Below, in pieces: positions 17,298 to 23,526 of a stretch of 52,140 nt of DNA. A program made the position numbers and the translations under genes. The stretch comes from Bacteroidota bacterium (lineage in GTDB: Bacteria > Bacteroidota > Bacteroidia > Palsa-965): positions 1 through 52,140 of the forward strand of contig JABDAO010000010.1 of assembly GCA_013289095.1 (NCBI GenBank). Direction: 5' to 3'. How positions within the stretch are numbered: the stretch's first letter is position 1; every line of letters starts with the position of its first letter. The notes under the pieces are model-generated. The model was not told the origin of the DNA. It did not search any database and was given only the letters and a program-made list of their open reading frames with translations.

Positions 17298-18812
17298 ATG
17301 TTAAAACAATCACTCAGTCATAAATTACTTCAGAAACTCAGTCCACAGCAAATCCAGCTGATGAAGATGTTGCAGCTGCCTACCATTGCGCTGGAACAAC
17401 GTATCAAAGAAGAACTGGAAGCAAACCCGGCCCTGGAAGAAGGAAAGGATGACGACGAGGAGGAAGTGATCAGCGATACCGACGATTCAGAGATCAACGA
17501 CGATAACGAAGGGGATGAAAAGACAGAGAAAGAAGAAGAAATAACCCAGGAAGATCCCGACGAGGATAAGACCACCCAGGAAGAAAAAGAAACCGATATC
17601 GAGGATTATTTTGACGACGATGAATTTCCGGATTACAAACTGGAAGTCAATAACTCCAGCCCGGATGAGGAACGAAGGGAAATACCGATTGTTGCAGGGG
17701 CCGGTGTCCAGGATTTGCTCCTTACCCAGCTTGGCATGCTCGATCTCGACGAACATCAGGATGCGGTAGCCCGCTATCTGATCGGAAACCTGGATGATGA
17801 CGGATACCTGCGGCGCGAACTGTTATCCATCGTTGATGATATTGCCTTTGCACAAAACATCGAGACCAGCGAAACCGAACTCCTGAAACTCCTGCATACC
17901 ATCCAGCAGTTTGATCCTCCGGGAATCGGCGCTCGTGATTTGCAGGAATGCCTGCTCCTGCAACTCAAACGAAAACCGGCCACCTTTGTCAACGAACAAG
18001 CCAGACGTATCGTTGGTGATATGATGGAAGAGTTTTCGAGAAAGCATTACGACAAGATGGCCAAAAAGCTGGATGTGGATGATGAGATGCTCAAAGAGAT
18101 CATTCATGAAATCATACACCTCAATCCGCGTCCCGGCGATTCGGTTGTAGACAGCAAGGGTTCGGTAGCCCAGATAACCCCCGACTTTATCATCAATGTA
18201 GTGGATGATAAACTGGAACTGTCATTAAACTCCCGCAATGCACCCGACTTGAAAGTAAGCCGCGAATACAGCCGTATGATGGGCGATTATTCAAGCCGTA
18301 AAGACAAGACTTCGAAAGAAGCGCTTACGTTTGTAAAACAAAAGGTTGAAACAGCACGCTGGTTTATTGACGCCATCCGTCAACGTCAGGAAACGCTTTT
18401 GTTTACCATGAATGCAATCATGGAATATCAGTATGAGTATTTTTTCGAAGGAGACGAGACCAAGCTGAAACCCATGATCCTGAAAGATATTGCCGATCGG
18501 GTAAACATGGATATCTCTACCATCTCGCGTGTGGCAAACAGCAAATATGTACAAACCGAGTTCGGCACTTTTCTGCTTAAAACATTCTTTTCAGAATCGC
18601 TTTCGACCGACAGTGGTGAGGAAGTATCATCGCGGGAGGTGAAGAAGATCCTGAGCGATTGCATTTCGGCCGAAAGCAAGAAAAAGCCTCTCACCGACGA
18701 CAAGCTGTGCAGCATCCTGAAAGAAAAAGGGTATAACATCGCGCGCCGCACCGTGGCCAAATACAGGGAACAGCTGGAGATACCGGTTGCCAGGATGCGG
18801 AAGGAGTTATAA
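17298..18812 (+). CDS. rpoN: RNA polymerase sigma-54 factor
   Basis: The 504-residue sigma-54 factor directs RNA polymerase to -24/-12 promoters and needs an AAA+ activator. Region I is the Gln/Leu-rich N-terminus (LSPQQIQLMKMLQLPTIALE, then LEANPALEEG). Region II is a long acidic linker (about residues 50-125, rich in DDEEE). The core-binding domain follows (VQDLLLTQLGMLDLDEHQ..A.YLIGNLDDDGYL, FDPPGIGARDLQECLLLQL). The C-terminus has the HTH (DISTISRVANSKYVQTEFGTF) and the RpoN box (ARRTVAKYREQLEIP). All regions are intact. No sigma-54 activator is encoded in the window, so its targets cannot be inferred here. Confidence 0.98.
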   Translation: MLKQSLSHKLLQKLSPQQIQLMKMLQLPTIALEQRIKEELEANPALEEGKDDDEEEVISDTDDSEINDDNEGDEKTEKEEEITQEDPDEDKTTQEEKETDIEDYFDDDEFPDYKLEVNNSSPDEERREIPIVAGAGVQDLLLTQLGMLDLDEHQDAVARYLIGNLDDDGYLRRELLSIVDDIAFAQNIETSETELLKLLHTIQQFDPPGIGARDLQECLLLQLKRKPATFVNEQARRIVGDMMEEFSRKHYDKMAKKLDVDDEMLKEIIHEIIHLNPRPGDSVVDSKGSVAQITPDFIINVVDDKLELSLNSRNAPDLKVSREYSRMMGDYSSRKDKTSKEALTFVKQKVETARWFIDAIRQRQETLLFTMNAIMEYQYEYFFEGDETKLKPMILKDIADRVNMDISTISRVANSKYVQTEFGTFLLKTFFSESLSTDSGEEVSSREVKKILSDCISAESKKKPLTDDKLCSILKEKGYNIARRTVAKYREQLEIPVARMRKEL

Positions 18813-18885
18813 CCTATTCTGGGTTTACACTTCCCCGAAGACTTTATCTTCAAAATGCCGAAGGAAGAATAGCACTTCGTGTATT

Positions 18886-19219
18886 TAGGGTTCACTCAAA
18901 AAGTCGGCAATCTGGTGGAGGACGAATCGCCCTGTGCGCTGGGAAGTCCACGCGGAGAGCGAACTTCAAGATGGCTGGCGAGAAGCGGTGGCCTGTGCTG
19001 AAAAGCCATCTTGAAGTTGGTCCGCGTGGCGTCTTTTTTGCGTTACTTTTTGGACGAGCAAAAAGTAACTAAAAAATTCCTTTGAACACAACGTTCGTCC
19101 ACGTACTGCTTGGTGCAAGGGTTTTGATTGGAATCGACATGTAGTCTTGTATCTCAATGATAAAAATGAGACATTATGTGTTGATTGGGTGATGGCTGGA
19201 GGTGTTTAAGTGGACCCTA
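18886..19219. mobile_element. MITE-like element with TAGGGTTCACTCAAA ends (334 bp)
   Basis: The left end TAGGGTTCACTCAAA (18886-18900) is matched by an imperfect inverted right end TTTAAGTGGACCCTA (19205-19219; 13 of 15 bases). The interior has no gene but has nested inverted repeats: CCACGCGG (18948-18955) with CCGCGTGG (19022-19029), AACTTCAAGATGGCT (18962-18976) with its complement (19004-19018), and GTTACTTTTTG (19042-19052) with CAAAAAGTAAC (19059-19069). The same ends flank 45811-46352. No clear target-site duplication is seen. The right end overlaps a possible upstream start of the PAP2-like gene. Confidence 0.45.
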
Positions 19220-19234
19220 TTTATATCGCCTTTT

Positions 19235-19858
19235 ATGGAAAAACGCATTGCTTCCTTCATCACCTATCTGTTCCACCCCTTGCTCATCCCTACCTATGGG
19301 ATGTGTATCATCTACCAGTTCTTTTCGGGTCTTTACTTTATACACGATTGGCGCGTGCCCTTGCTCATCCTGGGCATTACATTTGTTTCAACCTGTTTAT
19401 TGCCGGCATTGAGCACGGTGCTGTTGTTCAAATCGGGTTTTATCAAGAGCCCCGAACTGAGTGATCGTAAAGAAAGGTTGTTGCCCTATCTTATCACCTC
19501 GCTTTATTATTCATTTGCCTTTTATTTGTTCGACCGGTTTCCGATCCCCTCGGGCATGCTACATATCATCCGGTTATTTATACTGGGCGCCGCAGGGTCT
19601 ATCTTACTGACAGCCCTCATCACTCTTTTTTGGAAAATCAGTGCGCATACCATTGCTATCGGGGGGCTTGCCGGAGCCTTGCTTGGCTTGAATTTTATCC
19701 TGCCCGTATCCTCTTTCGGGGTGTTTTATGCTGCATTGCTTTGTGCCGGAGTGGCAGGGTATTCGAGGCTTAAACTCAATGCACATACACCTGCCCAGGT
19801 TTATGTTGGGTTTATACTCGGCTTTGCCAGCATGTTTGGCTTGATTTCTTTTCTCTGA
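19235..19858 (+). CDS. PAP2-like integral membrane protein
   Basis: The protein has 207 residues from MEKRIASFITYLFHPLL. An ATG 11 codons upstream lies inside the end of the MITE-like element, so 19235 is preferred. It has about six membrane helices. Motifs compatible with the PAP2 phosphatase superfamily are KISAHTIAIGGLAGAL (corresponding to the PSGH region) and SRLKLNAHTPAQVYVGFILG, which fits SRx5Hx3D except that the final Asp is Gln. PAP2 enzymes dephosphorylate lipid phosphates such as undecaprenyl pyrophosphate at the membrane surface. The altered last residue and weak first motif are typical of a Bacteroidota subgroup, and activity is uncertain. Confidence 0.78.
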   Translation: MEKRIASFITYLFHPLLIPTYGMCIIYQFFSGLYFIHDWRVPLLILGITFVSTCLLPALSTVLLFKSGFIKSPELSDRKERLLPYLITSLYYSFAFYLFDRFPIPSGMLHIIRLFILGAAGSILLTALITLFWKISAHTIAIGGLAGALLGLNFILPVSSFGVFYAALLCAGVAGYSRLKLNAHTPAQVYVGFILGFASMFGLISFL

Positions 19859-19999
19859 TTTCTCCCTCCCTTATTTCTTGAGGTTCAGCAAACCCTGTAC
19901 AGATTTGTTCCTGACCTGTTTTTATCCCCAAAAATTATTTATCTGGCTATGGCTGAATATCGTTTAACGAATATTCTGTCTATTACATAGTTTTGAGTC

Positions 20000-20007
20000 T
20001 ATTTTTG
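20000..20007 (+). promoter_or_regulatory. Putative -7 box (TATTTTTG) of RiPP precursor 1
   Basis: TATTTTTG is a full match to the Bacteroidota consensus TAnnTTTG, 73 bp upstream of the ATG, in a segment conserved between the two copies. An AGGAGG conserved about 30 nt before the ATG is too distant for a normal Shine-Dalgarno site. Confidence 0.55.
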
Positions 20008-20080
20008 CCTCCCAATTGAGGTCTTCACTCCAGAAAGTGATTTTCAGGAGGTTATCTCATAAAACTAAAAACAACTTACA

Positions 20081-20254
20081 ATGAAAAAGGTAAATTTTAA
20101 AACAAAATTGGCACTAAACAAGGACACCGTCACGCGGCTTCAATCTGCACAACTGAATGATATTAAAGGGGGTGATGTGCAAGCGTTAAGTTGGTTCCGA
20201 ACGTGGTGTAGGGGTGGTCAAACAAGTAAGGTTTGCTGTTGGACCAAGCAGTGA
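20081..20254 (+). CDS. RiPP precursor peptide 1 (class I lanthipeptide-type leader)
   Basis: The 57-residue peptide begins MKKVNFKTKLALNKDTVTRL and continues QSAQLNDIKGG. This matches the Bacteroidota lanthipeptide leader pattern, in which L-x-L-N-K-x-T-[IV]-x-x-L is followed by a short linker and a GG processing site. The GG junction (residues 30-31) is followed by a core DVQALSWFRTWC then RGGQTSKVCCWTKQ, rich in Cys (3), Ser/Thr (5) and Trp (3), as expected for dehydration and (methyl)lanthionine formation. No modification enzyme (LanB, LanC) or GG-peptidase transporter is in the window, so machinery must act from elsewhere if the product is modified. Own promoter box and terminator indicate a single-gene transcript. 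Family recognition is by eye. Confidence 0.82.
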   Translation: MKKVNFKTKLALNKDTVTRLQSAQLNDIKGGDVQALSWFRTWCRGGQTSKVCCWTKQ

Positions 20255-20270
20255 TGACAGTAAAGAGATG

Positions 20271-20308
20271 AAAAATCTCCAGCTGATATACGGCTGGAGA
20301 TTTTTTTC
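20271..20308 (+). terminator. Rho-independent terminator of RiPP precursor 1
   Basis: The stem AAAAATCTCCAGC (20271-20283) pairs with GCTGGAGATTTTT (from 20293), with a 9-nt loop and a run of seven T. It lies 17 bp after the stop codon. Confidence 0.85.
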
Positions 20309-20500
20309 CGCAAGACATTATTTTCAGCCAAACTGAATTATTTATTCAACTGCTTTAAGATCAATTCGTGAACCACTTAACATATTTGTAAAATTATGGC
20401 TTATGAGATTATTGGAATATTTTTACCCTCTAAAAATGAGAATCCACCTATAATTAAACATCGTTTAACGAATATTCTATCTATTACATAGTTTTGAGTC

Positions 20501-20508
20501 TATTTTTG
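20501..20508 (+). promoter_or_regulatory. Putative -7 box (TATTTTTG) of RiPP precursor 2
   Basis: This is the exact counterpart of the box at 20000, at the same distance from the second ATG. Conservation of the whole upstream segment indicates that both precursors respond to the same regulation. Confidence 0.55.
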
Positions 20509-20581
20509 CCTCCCAATTGAGACCTTCACTCCAGAAAGTGATTTTCAGGAGGTTATCTCATAAAACTAAAAACAACTTACG

Positions 20582-20752
20582 ATGAAAAAGGAGCTTTTCA
20601 AAACAAAATTGGCACTAAACAAGGACACCGTCACGCGGCTTCAATCTGCACAACTGAATGATGCTAAAGGGGGAGATGTGCAGGCCTTAAGCTGGTTTCG
20701 AAGCTGGTGTAAGGATGGCACTACAACCCTTGCTTGCTTGACTAAGCAGTGA
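20582..20752 (+). CDS. RiPP precursor peptide 2 (class I lanthipeptide-type leader)
   Basis: This 56-residue paralogue of the previous peptide has leader MKKELFKTKLALNKDTVTRL and QSAQLNDAKGG, and core DVQALSWFRSWC then KDGTTTLACLTKQ. The leader is almost unchanged from residue 7 on. In the core, DVQALSWFR[ST]WC is kept, while the C-terminal part changes strongly: the CC pair becomes a single Cys and a TTT run appears. Nucleotide identity is highest in the leader-coding part, so divergence is focused on the probable product. The gene has its own promoter box and terminator. The secreted esterase-like gene begins 183 bp after its stop. Confidence 0.82.
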   Translation: MKKELFKTKLALNKDTVTRLQSAQLNDAKGGDVQALSWFRSWCKDGTTTLACLTKQ

Positions 20753-20766
20753 TTGCGAAGTGATCT

Positions 20767-20805
20767 AAAATATTCTTCGGCACCCAGATAGCCGGAGAAT
20801 ATTTT
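20767..20805 (+). terminator. Terminator-like hairpin after RiPP precursor 2
   Basis: AAAATATTCTTCGGC (20767-20781) pairs with GCCGGAGAATATTTT (20791-20805), 15 bp with one T/G wobble and a 9-nt loop, ending in TTTT. It begins 15 bp after the stop. The stem sequence differs from the first terminator although its position is conserved. Confidence 0.8.
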
Positions 20806-20935
20806 GCGTTACTGACATTATTCAATGAAGCTTGAGATACTATTACGGCGCGACAAAAATAATGCTAAACAACCATTCATCTCTCCTTAAACCGAATTGG
20901 TTACACTAGGACAAATCCTTTAAATTAATTATAAA

Positions 20936-22051
20936 ATGAAACACCTCCTTCCAATCCTAACTCCTTGTTTGCTGTGCCTAACATTAAACGCCCAGTACAT
21001 CCTAAACAACTCAACAGCAGGCAAAAGGTTTCAGGAGGCAATTCCTGCCAGCCAATTTGTATTGCTGGGCGAAAGTGATCATCTGGTAAAACAATTCAAT
21101 GAATTCAAGGATTCGCTGGTCATTCAAATGCTTAACACAAACAAACAAGCCGTGTTGGTGTTCGAAAGCGGAATCTGCGAGCTCTTTTGTCAGGTACTTA
21201 ATACAAAGACGACGCATCCGGTCGGCATCAGGACCTGCCTCTTTCCGATTTGGAGTGTAAAAGAAAATCAACCCCTGTTTGATTTTTTAAATTCAAATGC
21301 ATTTACAATCGTCGGAATTGATCTTCAATCGTATAATTACAGATATTCCTCGCTTGCGGATAGTCTTCTTAAGCAGGCTAAGATCTGTAGTGACTTTTTT
21401 CACATGGATAGTATCCTGGTAAGACTTTCTCTGAAAAAACAAATGTTAACGTTGAAAAACAGTGATCTGAACTTCCCCAAAGAAAAACTCCTGGCTTATT
21501 ATTCTGACTTAATGAAAAAGCTTCAGGCAAATCCAGGTTTGATGAGTTCCGAACTTGATCCATTTCATACTGCTTTATTCATCGAAACACTTCGAAACCG
21601 GATTGATTTATGCACAGAAATTACATTGATGCAATACAATGATTTCATGACTTTTCGGGATTCCATCATGTTTCGAAATCTCAAATGGTTTGCTGACAAT
21701 ATGGCTCCGGGCACCCAGTTTATTGTCTGGGCCTATAATGGTCATATTGCCAAAACGAATGTAAATCATGAACATTTTAAGTGTGTTGGTACTTATCTTC
21801 AGGATGCATATCCTGGAAAGGCAGTGGTGGTAGGGTTATTATATGCCAAAAAGAAAGGCGATGGACTGCACTCGCTTTTTGAAACCGACAGACATGTGAG
21901 GAAAGCTTTTAAGGGTTTTGAAAGTAACGAGAAAATGCTCTTTTCAGGCAATCCGGCCCCTGACCGGGATGCTGAACATTTTCACAAACAGTTTGACTAT
22001 GTGGTATTATTCAGGCATACAGAAATGCCAACGTATGTAAAGTGGGAGTGA
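20936..22051 (+). CDS. Secreted erythromycin-esterase-like protein
   Basis: The 371-residue protein has a signal peptide (MKHLLPILTPCLLCLTLNAQ). Motifs fit the erythromycin esterase/EreA-like superfamily: FVLLGESDH with downstream EFKDSLV (residues about 40-62), LVFESG, GIDLQSYNYRYSSLADSLL, and RDSIMFRNLKWFADNM...FIVWAYNGHIAK near residue 250. The last corresponds to the family's WxHNxH segment, with the first His replaced by Tyr. Members hydrolyse macrolactone esters or act on other substrates, and many are uncharacterised. The canonical resistance enzymes are cytoplasmic, so export points to a different substrate. It directly follows the two RiPP precursors; a role in processing, immunity or degradation of those peptides is inference from position only. 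Confidence 0.75.
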   Translation: MKHLLPILTPCLLCLTLNAQYILNNSTAGKRFQEAIPASQFVLLGESDHLVKQFNEFKDSLVIQMLNTNKQAVLVFESGICELFCQVLNTKTTHPVGIRTCLFPIWSVKENQPLFDFLNSNAFTIVGIDLQSYNYRYSSLADSLLKQAKICSDFFHMDSILVRLSLKKQMLTLKNSDLNFPKEKLLAYYSDLMKKLQANPGLMSSELDPFHTALFIETLRNRIDLCTEITLMQYNDFMTFRDSIMFRNLKWFADNMAPGTQFIVWAYNGHIAKTNVNHEHFKCVGTYLQDAYPGKAVVVGLLYAKKKGDGLHSLFETDRHVRKAFKGFESNEKMLFSGNPAPDRDAEHFHKQFDYVVLFRHTEMPTYVKWE

Positions 22052-22227
22052 GGATTCGTTGATGGGCCGCAGATTATTAAGAGGGTTATGATAAACCCAA
22101 AATGAACAGTAGAAACGTAGTGCACTACTGTTCAGTGCGTTCAGCCTTTGCGAAAGGATTTGGGTTATCCCGCTGCTCCTAAAGAGCTGCCGGCCTTTTC
22201 AGAGCGTTAGCCATTTCCAACTGAAAA

Positions 22228-22450
22228 ATGCGGGATAAACCGGGATTTTGGAAAAGCCGTGTAACAGGCTAATGCAACGTGCGTTAAGCCTTTTGTGTGT
22301 GTGCATCCCGGTTATCCCGCTGGGTGTATCTGCTGTCTGCCATTTGAGCGGGAAGGCCTATTCCTGATGAATAATGCGGGATAAACCGGATTTTGGAAAA
22401 GCCGTGTAACAGGCTAATGCAACGTGCGTTAAGCCTTTTGTGTGTGCATC
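22228..22450. repeat. Dispersed repeat, two tandem-like copies (gccgtgtaacaggctaatgc family)
   Basis: The segment atgcgggataaaccgg...ttttggaaaagccgtgtaac...gtgcgttaagccttttgtgtgtg occurs at 22228 and again at 22374. The core AGCCgtgtaacAGGCT is palindromic. A nearly full-length copy (about 149 bp) occurs in the opposite orientation at 45862-46010, and variant copies at 29143-29290. It fills most of the 449-bp gap before the DUF3108 gene; I see no gene there. Confidence 0.85.
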
Positions 22451-22500
22451 CTGATAATCTGCGTTCAATCATGCTGAGGAGTTTCAATTAACATCACATC

Positions 22501-23316
22501 TCAATGCACCAACGCCAGGGGATTAAGCAAGTTGGCATACGAGGTAAGATCCATTTTTACAGAACCGATCAGCACATCGGCCTGGGCGCGTACGGGGATA
22601 TGGTTCTTATCATCCGAAATCCATACATTGAGGTCTTCTTCTTTTTTGAATACCCGGCCACGTTGTACAATCGGGCGGAATTTCAGACAACGCACCTTGC
22701 CTACATCGGTATTGATCGTTTCCCGGCAAATAAATCTGATCTTGAGCGGCCAGATCTCGTTGTCGATAAAGCTGTCTAATGAAAAGGTATCGCCTGCTTT
22801 AACATTGCTCATATCTATGGTGCGTGCATAAAAGAATGCCGAAATCATATCCTGGGTATATTCGGGGATGTCGAAAAGCTTGCCGTTGCTCATCACCTTT
22901 TTCTTTTCATGATCATAGACCTGATCCTGGTTAATTTTGTACCCGCCTTCATTCACTCTTCGAATAAAAACAACAGGGGTTATCGAGCCTTCGTCTATAA
23001 ACGATTCATAGCGGTCTCTTACCTTATAAAAAGGATCAAATGCGCTGCGGCTTTTTCCGATTCCAACCACATGATAGGTAGGCCGGTCGTTGAGGAGTTT
23101 GTTTTCATCGGTCACCGTTACTTCGGCAGTGCCTGCATCGATTATGCCATAGTGAAGCCTGAAACAGAGCACTTCGCCCCGTTTAAAGCTTTCGTTCTTT
23201 ATTGAACGTAACGTTGTTGCCGGTGGGTCGGTGCCGGGAGGAGCAACAGGTATAAAAGAAGCAAGCAAACAAACCAGGGGCAACAGCAGAAGGACAGAAA
23301 AGGGGTATTTTTTCAT
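22501..23316 (-). CDS. DUF3108 secreted/periplasmic protein
   Basis: The product has 271 residues and a signal peptide (MKKYPFSVLLLLPLVCLLAS). Typical DUF3108 features are GEVLCFRLHYGIIDAGTAEV, the FYKVRDRYESFIDEGSITPVVFIRRVNEGGY segment, a D.ISAFFYARTI motif, and the C-terminal LNVWISDDKNHIPVRAQADVLIGSVKMDL. The family is beta-rich, widespread in Bacteroidota and of unknown function, possibly lipid or envelope related. It stands alone between dispersed repeats and leuS. Confidence 0.88.
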   Translation of the reverse strand: MKKYPFSVLLLLPLVCLLASFIPVAPPGTDPPATTLRSIKNESFKRGEVLCFRLHYGIIDAGTAEVTVTDENKLLNDRPTYHVVGIGKSRSAFDPFYKVRDRYESFIDEGSITPVVFIRRVNEGGYKINQDQVYDHEKKKVMSNGKLFDIPEYTQDMISAFFYARTIDMSNVKAGDTFSLDSFIDNEIWPLKIRFICRETINTDVGKVRCLKFRPIVQRGRVFKKEEDLNVWISDDKNHIPVRAQADVLIGSVKMDLTSYANLLNPLALVH

Positions 23317-23376
23317 GATCCAGAGGGTATTGCAGAAGGCTAGTCACTGATTATCCCGCATGATGCATTAGAAGCA

Positions 23377-23465
23377 GGGCATCTCTAATAACCCCGTTTT
23401 CCTGACCTCTCCCTGACCCTCTCCCAAGGAGAGGGAATGTTTGGAAGGGGTTATTAGAGATGCCC
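23377..23465. repeat. Perfect 19-bp inverted repeat with nested hairpin (palindromic element)
   Basis: GGGCATCTCTAATAACCCC (23377-23395) and its exact complement (23447-23465) enclose a 51-bp centre that itself holds the hairpin CCCTCTCC-caa-GGAGAGGG. The centre is the same type of GC-rich palindrome as in leuS (24030-24064), so one short element seems nested in another. It sits between leuS and the DUF3108 gene. Confidence 0.8.
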
Positions 23466-23526
23466 AGTAGGCATTCGTGAACAAGCCATCTAATGCACAA
23501 TCTGGGATTATGCCAACAACTACACA

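Larger units (their letters stand above)
19959..20752 (+). repeat. Tandem duplication of RiPP precursor units (501-bp offset)
   Basis: Two copies (19959-20254 and 20460-20752) are offset by 501 bp. The 122-bp upstream segments differ at only four positions, all transitions. A block of about 60 bp in the leader-coding part is identical, whereas the core-coding ends and the terminators differ. This points to a duplication with later divergence concentrated in the core. The 205-bp spacer between stop and second promoter holds only the first terminator; I see no other gene in it. Confidence 0.92.
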
